From Paraburkholderia dioscoreae (GTDB lineage: Bacteria > Pseudomonadota > Gammaproteobacteria > Burkholderiales > Burkholderiaceae): a DNA stretch of 64,000 nucleotides. Under the pieces are notes generated by a model that was given only the letters and a program-made list of their open reading frames with translations, was not told the DNA's origin and did not search any database. This document shows, piece by piece, positions 9,097-18,708 of this stretch. Positions within the stretch are counted from its first letter, which is position 1; each line of letters starts with the position of its first letter. A program made the position numbers and the translations under genes. Location of the stretch: contig NZ_LR699553.1 of the NCBI RefSeq assembly GCF_902459535.1, positions 2,170,001 to 2,234,000 on the forward strand, read 5' to 3'.

Positions 9097-10587
9097 CTAG
9101 TGCGTCGGACTGTGTTCCGTGGGCAAATCGCCGGCATTCAGACGCCCAATCTTCGCGGCCAGTTGGAGCCGTGCCACGCGCCAGTCGGTCAGCGCCTGGA
9201 TGCGTTGCTGTCTGGCCTCGGAAAGCGCCTTCTGTGCGTTCAGCAATTCCAGAATGCTCCCCACGCCCACCGCATAGCGGCGCTTTGCAACTTCAAAAGA
9301 ACGCTGTGCAATCTGTTTTAAGGTAGCGGTGTTGCTCACGCTCTTTATGTTCGTCTGCAACGCCTGATAGCTCTTCCACACGTCGAGCGCGATCTGCCGT
9401 CGTGCTTCGTCGAGCGAATCCGCCTGCACTTCCGCCTGGGCTTGAGCCGCACGTACTTTGTACGTGCGGCTCAACCCTTCGAACAATGGAATCTGCAACT
9501 GCACGCCGATATACCCGTCGCGCCCGGTTGCGGCGAATTCAGGCTGTCCGAGCCCCAGACTGGCGGGCTGGTTATTCTGGCTGTATTTCGCAATCAGACT
9601 CAGATTCGGCAGCCCTTCGGCGCGCGTCCGTTGTTCATCGGCAATCGCCGCGTCGAGCTTCGCTCTGGCGGCCGCAATAGCAGGGTGGATGCTTTGAGCT
9701 TCTTCAATCAGGCTGGAGATCGATGCCGTGGCGTCCTGGTCCGGCACCACGCCATCGTCGGCCGCCGGCATGGTGACAGGCTGATCCGGCGCCAGAAACA
9801 TGTCTGAGGCAAGCGTGCCCAACGCGGTCTGCAAATCGCCTTCGGCTTTTGCACGGTTAAACGTTGCCTGTGCGTAGGAAGTCTGGGCTTGCAACTGGTC
9901 GGAAATCGCCGCGACGCCGTGGGCCACGCGTGCCGACGCGGCAGTAAAGCTGTCATAGGCGATACTTTCCGCGTCTTCTGCCAGGGCCAGCTTGCCGGCT
10001 GCCGCCTGTGCTGCGTAGTAGTCTGTCGCGATAGTGGCGAAGACCGTCTGCAAGGTTGCGTCCTGGTTGGCCCGCGCGGCTGCGAGCAGAGCCTGCGAGT
10101 TGGCGAGCGCGGCTTTCCTGCCCCCGAAGTCGTACAGCACCCAGTTCGCCGAGATCGAGCCGGAATAGACCGTCGAGCGATTCGCCGAACTCAGGCGGGG
10201 ATAACCACTCACGTCTGTCGCCGTGTGATCGCGCACGTCCTGCAAGTTCGCTGTCAGGGTCGGAAGATAGGCCGACTTCGCCACACCGACCGCCGCGGCC
10301 TGCACCTTCACATTCGCCCAGGCTTCCCGCGTTGCCGGGTTTTCACACAGGGCACGATTCACCGCTTCGGCCAGATGGAGCGGCATCTCCAGTTGGCCGA
10401 ACTGGCAGGGATAGGCGGCGTCGTTTGCGAATGTACTCGCAGGTGTGCGCGGAACCAAGGTGTCGGTGCGAAAAACATCGATGGCCTTCACGGTACCCGG
10501 CGCGACACCCAGAACCGATAGCCATATCAACGCCCGCAGCGCGTGAATGTAGCGGCGGCTCGCGCCGCTCGTGAGTTTAACGTTCAT
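9097..10587 (-). CDS. TolC-family outer-membrane channel of the type I secretion system
   Basis: 496-residue outer-membrane efflux protein, with a signal-peptide-like hydrophobic stretch at residues about 15-35 ending near VKA. Two OEP repeats are visible: the first around LAEAVNRALCENPATREAW with GVAKSAYLPTLTA, the second around IHPAIAAARAKLDAAIADEQ with TRAEGLPNLSL. This internal duplication is typical of TolC. It is the last gene of the operon and its start overlaps the HlyD-like gene by 11 bases, so it should form the outer-membrane exit duct for the RTX protein at 14199-17798. Closest in type to CyaE-like T1SS channels. Confidence 0.9.
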   Translation of the reverse strand: MNVKLTSGASRRYIHALRALIWLSVLGVAPGTVKAIDVFRTDTLVPRTPASTFANDAAYPCQFGQLEMPLHLAEAVNRALCENPATREAWANVKVQAAAVGVAKSAYLPTLTANLQDVRDHTATDVSGYPRLSSANRSTVYSGSISANWVLYDFGGRKAALANSQALLAAARANQDATLQTVFATIATDYYAAQAAAGKLALAEDAESIAYDSFTAASARVAHGVAAISDQLQAQTSYAQATFNRAKAEGDLQTALGTLASDMFLAPDQPVTMPAADDGVVPDQDATASISSLIEEAQSIHPAIAAARAKLDAAIADEQRTRAEGLPNLSLIAKYSQNNQPASLGLGQPEFAATGRDGYIGVQLQIPLFEGLSRTYKVRAAQAQAEVQADSLDEARRQIALDVWKSYQALQTNIKSVSNTATLKQIAQRSFEVAKRRYAVGVGSILELLNAQKALSEARQQRIQALTDWRVARLQLAAKIGRLNAGDLPTEHSPTH

Positions 10588-12007
10588 GCAGACTCTTACC
10601 GGCCGTCTGCATCAGCGGGTCAAGAAAATACGCCGCCACACTGCGCTGCCCGGTCCTTATTTCTGCCGTGATTTCCATGCCAGGCGTGAGTCTGACCGGT
10701 TTGTCATTAACCTGGATCTGGTTGGTCGGCAAGCGAATGTGTGCTGTGAAAGTCAGGCCCAGTTTCCGGTCCCGGTTCTGCGCTGCGTCGTTCGATACCG
10801 ACGTGACCTTACCGGTCAGGTAGCCGTAGCGGGTATAAGGGAAGGCCTCAATCTTGACGATGGCATCCTGCCCGACATTCACGAATCCCACGTCCTTGTT
10901 TTCAATGCTTGCTTCGACTTCCACCGCGTCGTCCGGCACGATTTCCATGATCGATTGTGCCGTTGTCACGACTCCGCCGGGCGTGTGCGCAGCAAGCTGC
11001 TCGACGGTGCCGGAAACCGGCGCGTAGAGCGTCATCAAGCTCTGTCGCGTCACGGCCTTGGTTTCGTCGGCGCGGTACTGCGCAAACTGCTGCCGGGCCT
11101 TGTCGAGTACATCGAGCTGTTCACGCGCGAATTGCGAGGTCGTCTGTCCGATCGCCGCCCGCTGTTGGACTATCGCCGCAGCCAGTTCGCGTGCGCGGCT
11201 CTGCTGCGCGGCGAGTTCGTGTTCCTGTTCCAATGCGGACTGTTCCTTGCCCAGATAGTCGTGTTGCGCGACGTACTGGTCGCGCGCAAGGTATCGGTAA
11301 TCATTGGCCTCACGACGTGCCAGCGGTGCGGTTGCGCGCAACTTCGCCACTTCCTGGCGGGTCGTCGCGAGTTCGGCTTCCCGCTTGAGAAGTTCGGCTT
11401 GCGACGCCATGAGTTTGTCCGCGTACTCCCTGTACAGTCCTTCGGCGAAATGCTGTGCCTGAGATTGTTGCTCTGACGATGCACCATCCACCGTACGCAG
11501 CGCCGGGACACGTCCCGTTTTGACTGCATCGAATAGTGCCGTGGCGCGGGCGGACGCCAGGGCTGCATCGATCCGCGACGAGCGGGCCTTGTCTGCATCA
11601 GCCGCTGCCTGTGTCGCGTCGAGAACCAGTAATGCCTGTTGCGCATTCACGCGTTGCCCATCACGAACCAGAATCTGCCGCACAACGCCGGTAATTGCCG
11701 GCTGGATGATCTTGACGCGGTCGTTGGGAACGAGTTTGCCTTTTGCCGTCACGACGATATCGAGTCGGCCAACGATACCGATCAGCAGGATCAACATGGC
11801 GAGGATCACCAGAATGCGCATTGCCCAACGAGGCGCAGGATGAACGGGCGTTTCGACCAGTTCAAGGTGAGCGGGCTGGAAAGCCAGCTCGTATCCGAGC
11901 TTTTCCGGCGTATCCAGCTGGTCGCGGATCGACCACCCGGCCCGCCACACGGCCGAGTATCGACGTATCAGATCGGCGATTGCCTCAAGATGGACTCGCA
12001 TCATCAA
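10577..12007 (-). CDS. HlyD-family periplasmic adaptor of the type I secretion system
   Basis: 476-residue membrane fusion protein. A short cytoplasmic N-terminus is followed by one transmembrane helix (MRILVILAMLILLIGIVG, about residues 62-80). Then come a biotinyl-lipoyl-like beta domain (VVTAKGKLVPND, RDGQRVNAQQALLVLD), a long helical hairpin (about 130-300) and the second half of the lipoyl/beta-barrel region (LYAPVSGTVEQLAAHTPGG, then IVPDDAVEVEASIENKDVG). It links the ABC exporter in the inner membrane with the TolC-like channel. The start overlaps the ABC gene by four bases (ATGA) and the end overlaps the tolC-like gene, showing tight translational coupling. Confidence 0.93.
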   Translation of the reverse strand: MMMRVHLEAIADLIRRYSAVWRAGWSIRDQLDTPEKLGYELAFQPAHLELVETPVHPAPRWAMRILVILAMLILLIGIVGRLDIVVTAKGKLVPNDRVKIIQPAITGVVRQILVRDGQRVNAQQALLVLDATQAAADADKARSSRIDAALASARATALFDAVKTGRVPALRTVDGASSEQQSQAQHFAEGLYREYADKLMASQAELLKREAELATTRQEVAKLRATAPLARREANDYRYLARDQYVAQHDYLGKEQSALEQEHELAAQQSRARELAAAIVQQRAAIGQTTSQFAREQLDVLDKARQQFAQYRADETKAVTRQSLMTLYAPVSGTVEQLAAHTPGGVVTTAQSIMEIVPDDAVEVEASIENKDVGFVNVGQDAIVKIEAFPYTRYGYLTGKVTSVSNDAAQNRDRKLGLTFTAHIRLPTNQIQVNDKPVRLTPGMEITAEIRTGQRSVAAYFLDPLMQTAGKSLHER

Positions 12008-14151
12008 CTGTTTTGCAGAGAGAGGAGGTGGGCGTAATAGCCGCCGTGCGCGAGCAAAGCGTCGTGCGCGCCACGCTCCACAATCCGCCCCTTGTCCATT
12101 GCGATGATCTGGTCCGCGTGTCTTACCGCACTCAGGCGGTGAGCGATAATAATGACGGTTCGCCCCGCACAGATGGCACGCATGTTGTTCTGGATGACGC
12201 GCTCGGTTTCGAAGTCGAGCGCACTGGTTGCCTCGTCTAAAATCAGAATGCGCGGATTGGTGAGCAACGCCCGCGCAATCGCGAGGCGCTGGCGCTGGCC
12301 GCCCGACAGGTTGCCGCCGTGCTCTTCGACTTGCGTGTCGTACGCCTGCGGTAGCTCGCAGATGAATTCATGCGCGCCGGCCAGTGTTGCCGCGCGCATC
12401 ACAAGTTCAAGTGGTGCGCCCGGATCGGTCAGCGCGATATTCTCGCGGATAGAACGGTTAAAGAGGACGTTTTCCTGAAGCACCACGCCAACCTGTCGGC
12501 GCAGCCATGCAGGCTCGGCGAGCGCAAGGTCGATGCCGTCGATTCGCACGGTGCCCTGTTCGGGCAGGTAAAGCCGTTGCAGCAGTTTGGTGAGCGTGCT
12601 TTTGCCGGAACCGGAGCGGCCGACAATGCCGACCACCTCGCCGGCGCGCACGTCGAGCGACAGGTCATCGAGAACGGGTGGGCCGTCGGGCCGGTAGCGG
12701 AAACGGACGTTCTCGAAGCGGATATTGCCAACCAGCGCAGGGAGCGCCTGGCGGCTCTGCGCCAGTTCGTTGCGCGTATTGAGAATGTCGCCCAGGCGCC
12801 CCATTGAAATGCCGATCTGCTGGAAATCCTGCCAGAGTTGTGCGAGACGCAGGACGGGCGAGGCGACATGCTGCGACATCATGTTGAACGCAATCAGTTG
12901 GCCCACGGTGAGCCGCCCATCGATGACCAGCTTCGCGCCCAGCAGCAACGTTGCGAGCGTGACCAGCTTGCCGGTGAACTGGATAAGCTGCTGCCCCACG
13001 TTGCCGAGCGCCGTCACCCGGAACCCCGATGCGACATAAGCGGCGAGCTGCGTTTCCCATCTCCTGATGAACTGCGGCTCGACGGCCATTGCCTTGACCG
13101 TTTCGATACTGGAAACAGTCTCGACCAGAAACGACTGGTTGTCCGCACCGCGCGCGAATTTCTCGTTCAGACGGCGGCGCAGGGCAGGCACCAGTGCGGC
13201 GGAAACGCAGGCATAGAGCGGCAACGACGCCACGACGATCAACGTGAGCCGTACGCTGTAGAGACACATCACCCCGAGAAACACAAACGAAAATACCAGG
13301 TCAATGACAGCGGTCAGCGCCTGCCCGGTCAGGAAGTTGCGGATAGTCTCCAGTTCACGCACGCGGGCCACCGTATCGCCCACGCGTCGGGCCGCGAAAT
13401 ACGGCAAGGGCAACGCCAGCAGATGACGGAACAGGCGTGCGCCCAACTCAACGTCAATCCGGTTGGTCGTGTGCGAGAAAGTGAAATTGCGCAGGCCCGT
13501 GAGCAGCACTTCGAAGGTCGAACTTACGAAAAGCGCGACGCCTACAACGGCAAGCGTGTTGTAGGCACGGTTCACGAGAACCTTGTCCATCACTACCTGG
13601 AACATCAGTGGCGAAACGAGCCCGAAAATCTGCAGCACCAGCGACACGGCGAGCACTTCCAGCAGAAGTCGTCTGTACTTGATGATCGCTGGAATGAACC
13701 AGGAAAAATCGAAGCGCGCAAGTTCACCGGCAAGCGAGGCACGGGACGCGAATAGCAACATTTTCCCGGTAGTGCGGACCGTGAGCGCGTCGAACGACAC
13801 CACTGTCGGAGCGGGAGCGTCGGCCTCAAGAATGAAGACAGTTTTGCCGTCGCATCGTGCGATGATGAAGTGCCTGCCGTCCCTGTCGAAGGCAAGCGCC
13901 GGTAAAGGTGTCCGGTCGAGACGGTCGATTCGTAGGGGCGCCTGGGTAGCCTTCAGGCCGATTGAGCGGGCACCCAGTATCAGCGCGTCATTGTCGAAGG
14001 GTTCACCGTTGCGGGCGGCGGCATGGCTCAACTGCGCAGCGTCAGCGGCCACGCCATGAAACCGCGCGATGATGACGAGACATGCGAGCGATGGATCATG
14101 CACCGGCTGTTTGAGTTCGGGAGCGTTCAAGGGATGCAGGTGAATTCGCAT
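12004..14151 (-). CDS. HlyB-like type I secretion ABC transporter with degenerate C39 domain
   Basis: 715-residue ABC exporter that should energise secretion of the adjacent RTX protein. Residues about 1-140 form a C39-peptidase-like domain. At the position where active C39 peptidases have D-C-G-x-A-C, this protein reads DPSLAC, so the catalytic cysteine is replaced by proline and the domain should bind substrate, not cut a leader, as in HlyB. Six transmembrane helices follow (about 150-430). The ATPase domain has Walker A GRSGSGKST, signature LSGGQRQRLAIARAL, Walker B ILILDEATS and the H-loop histidine in IIIAHRLS. ATG at 14151 is used because it follows the RTX stop by 47 bases; longer in-frame extensions run into the RTX gene. 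Confidence 0.94.
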   Translation of the reverse strand: MRIHLHPLNAPELKQPVHDPSLACLVIIARFHGVAADAAQLSHAAARNGEPFDNDALILGARSIGLKATQAPLRIDRLDRTPLPALAFDRDGRHFIIARCDGKTVFILEADAPAPTVVSFDALTVRTTGKMLLFASRASLAGELARFDFSWFIPAIIKYRRLLLEVLAVSLVLQIFGLVSPLMFQVVMDKVLVNRAYNTLAVVGVALFVSSTFEVLLTGLRNFTFSHTTNRIDVELGARLFRHLLALPLPYFAARRVGDTVARVRELETIRNFLTGQALTAVIDLVFSFVFLGVMCLYSVRLTLIVVASLPLYACVSAALVPALRRRLNEKFARGADNQSFLVETVSSIETVKAMAVEPQFIRRWETQLAAYVASGFRVTALGNVGQQLIQFTGKLVTLATLLLGAKLVIDGRLTVGQLIAFNMMSQHVASPVLRLAQLWQDFQQIGISMGRLGDILNTRNELAQSRQALPALVGNIRFENVRFRYRPDGPPVLDDLSLDVRAGEVVGIVGRSGSGKSTLTKLLQRLYLPEQGTVRIDGIDLALAEPAWLRRQVGVVLQENVLFNRSIRENIALTDPGAPLELVMRAATLAGAHEFICELPQAYDTQVEEHGGNLSGGQRQRLAIARALLTNPRILILDEATSALDFETERVIQNNMRAICAGRTVIIIAHRLSAVRHADQIIAMDKGRIVERGAHDALLAHGGYYAHLLSLQNS

Positions 14152-14198
14152 CCGCGAGGCAGAAAGCCGCGGATGCGTGGGCAGCGGGGAAAGGAGCG

Positions 14199-17100
14199 TC
14201 AGTGCAGGTTTGCTGAGAGCATGACCTGGGGCTGCTGCTGGACCGTGTAGGGCGTCTGCGAACTGGCCGCGGGTTCCACGCCGTAAGACGCCATACCCGC
14301 GATCAGGTTGTCCACCTGTGTATCGGCGCGGGTCGCGGTGAGCGCGGGTGTCATCTGGAGCAACTGCTGCCTGCTCCATGTCGTGCCGTCGGCAAACTGC
14401 ACTTGCTGCACGCCGTAGGAACTGCCGTACATGAAAGAGTCGAGCGTGATCTGGTCGCCCGCCATGCCGTCCGTGAGCACCAGATTCTTGCCCGATGTCA
14501 GCACTGAAACCGATGACGTGCTGATTCCCGCACCCAGTTGCAGCACGTTATTGGGTGTTTTGCCCGAGTCATATTCCGATATCCCCAGTTTCCCGTAGCC
14601 CGCGTTGAAAATGAACGTGTCGCCACCGCCCAGGCTCTGGATATAGTCATTGCCACCTTTGCCGTCGAACACGACGCCGATGGATGCGGCATAGAGTTTG
14701 TCGTCGCCCGTCGTGCCTGTTGCCGCCATCTGCAACATCTGTTGCCTGCTCCATACGGTGCCATCGGCGAACTGCACTTCCTGCACACCATTTGCCAGGT
14801 TGCTTGCTTCCCCATCCAGCGTAATCTGGTCGTCCGCGATGCCGTCTGTCAGCACGATGCTGAAATTGGCTGTGCCACGTACCGAGACGGACGACGCCGT
14901 GATTCCTCCGCCCAGTTGCAGTACGTTATGCGGTGTTTTACCCGTGTCTAATTCCGATATCTCCAGTTTTCCGTAGCCTGCATTGAAAAGGAACGTATCC
15001 CCGCCGCCGCCGCCCTGGACATAATCGTTTCCCCCTTTCCCATCGAATACTTCCGCATTGGAAGTTCCGTAAATCCTGTCGTCAGTTGCAGCGCCTGTTG
15101 TTGCCATGCGCAGCAGTTGCTGCTGTGTCCAGACCGTGTTGTCGGCAAAGCGCACTGCCTGCACGCCGTTGTTGTAAAGGAGCATGGCCAGGTCAAGGGT
15201 AATCTGGTCGCCCGCGATACCATCGGTCAATACAATGCCTGAGTTGCTGTTCGTGCGCACGGAGACGGATGAGGCACTGATGCCCGGCCCGAATGCGAGT
15301 ACGTTGTAGGGATTGCTGCCGTTGTCTGCCTCAGAAATTTCGAGTTTCCCGTAGCCCGCATCAAACAGGAACGTGTCGCCTCCGCCGCCGCCCTGAACGA
15401 AATCGTTGCCGCCCTTGCCGTCGAACACTTCTGCATTGCTGGTCCCGTACAGCTTGTCATTGCCCGCTGTGCCAGAGAGCGCAGCAGCCTGGATCAGTTG
15501 GTATTTCGTCCAAGTCGTGCCATCGGCAAATTGTACGAACTGGACACCCGCGCCGGCGTCGCGGAATTCACCCTTCAATGTGATCTGGTCACCTGCCACG
15601 CCGTCGGTCAATACCATGTCGCAGTTGGCAAGCACCTTTGCCCTGATTGATGATGGATCAATTCCTGGACCAAACTGGAGGGTATTGGCAGGCTTGCTGG
15701 AGTTCGGATCACTCTCACGAATTTCCACGACACCATCACCAGCGGAGTAGTGGAAGACGTCATGCCCAGGCAGCGTGCCGCTTGGGTCGTTGCCTGCGCG
15801 ATTGCCGATCAGCACGCTGACTCCCGGGCCTGCATAGAAGTCGTGGTAGATCGTGCTGCCGGTTTCCTGAATGCGCCCGGAACTGTCAAAACTGATCTGC
15901 AGCCCAACTGCGATGGCATTCGCAACCGAGGCAATAGTGTCGTTTGTCGCAGCGGCAACGTATTTCTCGAATAACGACGTGGACATGCCCATGTCGAATC
16001 GGGCTGCGTCCGCGACGCGTAATAGCAGGTCCCATGAAGCAAGGTTCGCAGGAGTGAGCGTACCGAGCCGTTGGAGAGCCGCCTCCAGGGCTGGCGCAAA
16101 TGTCGCAGTTGCCTGGACCGTATCAGTGGAAGCGTCATATCTGAACTCAGGCGCGATACTGGCCGCCAGCGGCGATTGCAGAACAAGGCGCGCGAGCGCC
16201 GCATCGAACAGATCGTTCCAGCTTTGCTCCAGGTAGCTCGATGCCCGGATTCCGGGGTTCACGCCGTCGCCGGTTGAGTTGAACGACTTGCCCAGGTACC
16301 GTTCCACGAAACCAAGGTGCCGCGCGTCAATCGAGCCACCCCGCGATGTGGGGGCGAGCGAAGTTACCCCCGCCCACTGAAAGAGAATGGCCTGTGCCGC
16401 TGCCTCGATACTGGAGGTCGATGTACCGGAGGGTTGTGCAACGAAGGCCTGCACCAGACTCTGCAAGTCCGGGTCGAGCGACATGGCCGAACGCAGGTCC
16501 CGCAATGTTCCCGCACCTGCCAGTTGTGGGAGCGTGGCCGCGGTTGCCGTCACCTCGACGGGTGTGACTGGCCGGGTGTTCATCGTGCTGTTGGTAAACC
16601 ACGCGTCGGCGATTTCGTGAGTGGTGCCGTCGGTCAACGTAAAGCTGCTGACGGAACTGATCCTGTTACCCGCGATGCTCTCGCTGACCACCGTGTTGTT
16701 CAGATTGATGGAGGCGATGCCAAGCTGGCCGAGTGTGTAGAGTTCGCCTGGATCAGAGGTCGCGTTCCCGTTGGTATCGATCCACACCCGCAGGCTTGCG
16801 AAGGCAGGATCGGACGCATTGATGATGTTGTCGTGATTGGCATCGAGCTTGCGCAGGATGTCGAAGCCGTCAGTGGTTTCGTTGCCAAATAGTTGGGTAA
16901 TATTTGTGATGGCCCGGTCGTCCGGGTCAAAGCAGAGCAGTCCCATGCCCGTGCCAATCCAACCGGTCTGACGGGCAAAGCCATCGTTGTTCAGATCGAA
17001 GTAAGGAGCGCTTGTATTGAGTGGTGTCAGGTTAATTCCTGAGCCAGTCAGATCGAGAACTAATGGGCTGGTGGAGTCCAACGGAGGGCCGTCGTATTTG

Positions 17101-17798
17101 CCCAGGGCGCCGCCACCTGCGCCCGACTCGGGCGGGGAGGCGTCAGAGCCTCCCGGATGTCCGATGCCAGATCCACCTGATCCACCCGACCCTCCCGCCC
17201 CTCCCATGCCGGCCGTGCCTGACTGCGAGTTGATAGCGTCAAGCAGGCTGCCAATTTCGGCCGCAGCCGATTTCACTGCGTCCACTACCGCATTGGTGGC
17301 GGTCAGCACGAATAATCCTGCCGCAGCCGAGACGGACAGGCCGAGACTTATCACAGGAGCTGCGGCTGCCGAGCTGACTATGCCTGCTGAAGCCAGCGCA
17401 TCGGCTACGCTCGCAATCGTCGCTCCCATGGTATTAATAACAGTCGCAACGTCGCGCACTAGCGCTTGACCCGCTGAACTGATCGCTCCCTGGTTGCCGG
17501 ACGCTACTGCCTCGTGGTAATAGTCTATGGACGTAGACATCGTCCGCAGCTGTGTTGGAAAGCTATTAATGAGCGTATACGCCGCGTTGCCTGAGCCGAT
17601 GACCGTACTAAGCTTCCCGAGATAATTGTTATCGGTGATAACCGATTGCCCGGAAATGATTGCCGCTCCATAGGATACCGCCGCCTGCACTAAATCGGTT
17701 TTCCCTCCTCCCGCGGCGGTCGTGCCGATACTGACCATTCCTGATATCGAATCGGATATTGGCCCGAAATAACTAGCAATTAAATTGGTTTCGGTCAT
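14199..17798 (-). CDS. Large RTX calcium-binding protein, likely type I secretion substrate
   Basis: 1199 residues, no N-terminal signal peptide. Residues about 1-200 are alanine/serine-rich with hydrophobic helices that could insert in membranes. A Gly/Ser linker (about 195-215) precedes a module at about 243-370 that resembles the calcium-binding self-processing module of Neisseria FrpC: PLVLDLTGSGINL, then FDLNNDGF, then EF-hand-like DANHDNIINASDPAF and DTNGNATSDPGE. Residues about 680-1165 hold RTX-type repeats (GNDKLYGTSNAEVFDGKGGND and relatives) alternating with haemolysin-related units (VLTDGIAGDQITL...VQFADGTTW). The short C-terminus after them would hold the secretion signal. It is immediately upstream of a full T1SS and downstream of four paralogous envelope proteins. 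Toxin, bacteriocin or adhesin are all possible. Confidence 0.88.
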   Translation of the reverse strand: MTETNLIASYFGPISDSISGMVSIGTTAAGGGKTDLVQAAVSYGAAIISGQSVITDNNYLGKLSTVIGSGNAAYTLINSFPTQLRTMSTSIDYYHEAVASGNQGAISSAGQALVRDVATVINTMGATIASVADALASAGIVSSAAAAPVISLGLSVSAAAGLFVLTATNAVVDAVKSAAAEIGSLLDAINSQSGTAGMGGAGGSGGSGGSGIGHPGGSDASPPESGAGGGALGKYDGPPLDSTSPLVLDLTGSGINLTPLNTSAPYFDLNNDGFARQTGWIGTGMGLLCFDPDDRAITNITQLFGNETTDGFDILRKLDANHDNIINASDPAFASLRVWIDTNGNATSDPGELYTLGQLGIASINLNNTVVSESIAGNRISSVSSFTLTDGTTHEIADAWFTNSTMNTRPVTPVEVTATAATLPQLAGAGTLRDLRSAMSLDPDLQSLVQAFVAQPSGTSTSSIEAAAQAILFQWAGVTSLAPTSRGGSIDARHLGFVERYLGKSFNSTGDGVNPGIRASSYLEQSWNDLFDAALARLVLQSPLAASIAPEFRYDASTDTVQATATFAPALEAALQRLGTLTPANLASWDLLLRVADAARFDMGMSTSLFEKYVAAATNDTIASVANAIAVGLQISFDSSGRIQETGSTIYHDFYAGPGVSVLIGNRAGNDPSGTLPGHDVFHYSAGDGVVEIRESDPNSSKPANTLQFGPGIDPSSIRAKVLANCDMVLTDGVAGDQITLKGEFRDAGAGVQFVQFADGTTWTKYQLIQAAALSGTAGNDKLYGTSNAEVFDGKGGNDFVQGGGGGDTFLFDAGYGKLEISEADNGSNPYNVLAFGPGISASSVSVRTNSNSGIVLTDGIAGDQITLDLAMLLYNNGVQAVRFADNTVWTQQQLLRMATTGAATDDRIYGTSNAEVFDGKGGNDYVQGGGGGDTFLFNAGYGKLEISELDTGKTPHNVLQLGGGITASSVSVRGTANFSIVLTDGIADDQITLDGEASNLANGVQEVQFADGTVWSRQQMLQMAATGTTGDDKLYAASIGVVFDGKGGNDYIQSLGGGDTFIFNAGYGKLGISEYDSGKTPNNVLQLGAGISTSSVSVLTSGKNLVLTDGMAGDQITLDSFMYGSSYGVQQVQFADGTTWSRQQLLQMTPALTATRADTQVDNLIAGMASYGVEPAASSQTPYTVQQQPQVMLSANLH
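14340..15475 (-). repeat. Tandem ~126-residue RTX/haemolysin-related repeats in the RTX protein
   Basis: Three clear units of about 375-380 bases follow one another. Each opens with a nonapeptide-like GGND-containing calcium-binding segment (near 15470, 15095 and 14715), continues through a GGGDTFLF-type motif and YGKLEISE, and closes with VLTDGIAGDQITL and a VQFADGTxW motif. A more divergent fourth unit precedes them up to about 15850. High similarity between units suggests recent internal duplication. Confidence 0.8.
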
Positions 17799-17880
17799 AG
17801 AAAGTATTTTCGTTATGTTTTTGCAAATAAAAAGGCTATGCTAAAACCGCCTTCGAATTTATTTCAGGTACCGCCCACCA

Positions 17881-18630
17881 TCAAGGTTCTTCACGCCCTT
17901 CGTCTCTTGTCAAAAGCATTCTCGCCATGTATCCACGATAAGGTTCTGGTAGAGAATTTCCCTGGACATAGAGAACACGGGCCGTCCGGCAAGCATCATC
18001 GTCATCGGCGGTCTTTAGACTACCCAGCGCGGCAAGGAACTCCTTTGATTGAGGTTCATACATCGAACTCAGCAGTTTTCGGATGGTTCGCTTCGCGTCT
18101 TCGGCTGACAGAACAATAATTGGCGATCCATTCAACTGTGCCTCGATCGCAGCCCTATTGACGGTGAACCATGCTTTAGATTCGGCCTCGCTGAACGATT
18201 CCATCACTGGAAAGATACGGTTTTCGAACTCCGAGTAGGGCATTTCCCCCTTCAAATACCTGCCACAGGTGTGAGTATCCAATGACGCCAATATCTTGCT
18301 AACAGACGAAAGACGCTCCTCCAGAAGAGCAGTTGGCAAGCGGGCCGCCCCTTTGTCGATATAGCGGCCGGAGAGCAGAAACTTATCAGCCAAACTTAGT
18401 CCACCGGCTTTTTCTGCAAAGCTTTTATCTCCAGACAGCCACTCGCGATATTCTTTGGCCGCTTGATAGACCGGCGATGACTTCGAGAACGGAATAGTCC
18501 GTAACGTAGAATCACTCCGCTCCGTTTTCTCAGTGTGTCGCTTAGGCGCAAGAGGGCAGCCATGAAAAAAAACCGTCACGGCACAGACAATCACAACGCC
18601 ACTGAGCAGGAATCTTGTCGTCAAGTTCAT
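17881..18630 (-). CDS. Paralog 4 of a tandem envelope-protein family upstream of the RTX gene
   Basis: 249 residues; family not recognised. It has an N-terminal hydrophobic segment (about 5-24, ending in FFHGC, a weak lipobox), so it is probably exported and membrane-anchored. It shares with the three upstream genes: a leucine-rich LLEERLSSVSKILASLD segment; a cysteine in DTHTC; a KAWFTVNRAAIEAQL segment; a second cysteine in DDACRTARVLY; and a C-terminal LPEPYRGYMARMLL motif. The conserved cysteine pair suggests a periplasmic disulfide. It ends 82 bases before the RTX start, with no strong terminator seen. Possible immunity or accessory protein, inferred from position only. Confidence 0.7.
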   Translation of the reverse strand: MNLTTRFLLSGVVIVCAVTVFFHGCPLAPKRHTEKTERSDSTLRTIPFSKSSPVYQAAKEYREWLSGDKSFAEKAGGLSLADKFLLSGRYIDKGAARLPTALLEERLSSVSKILASLDTHTCGRYLKGEMPYSEFENRIFPVMESFSEAESKAWFTVNRAAIEAQLNGSPIIVLSAEDAKRTIRKLLSSMYEPQSKEFLAALGSLKTADDDDACRTARVLYVQGNSLPEPYRGYMARMLLTRDEGREEP

Positions 18631-18708
18631 TCGTGTCTTATCGTGTCTTTAGATGCGTAGCATGGAGAGGATGGTTAATTGTGGCCCGACCGCGCTGCTT
18701 GGGCGTGC

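Noticed and set aside
14340..15850. CRISPR-like array from regular ~378-base spacing
   Set aside because: The periodicity is protein-coding RTX repeats, in frame throughout.
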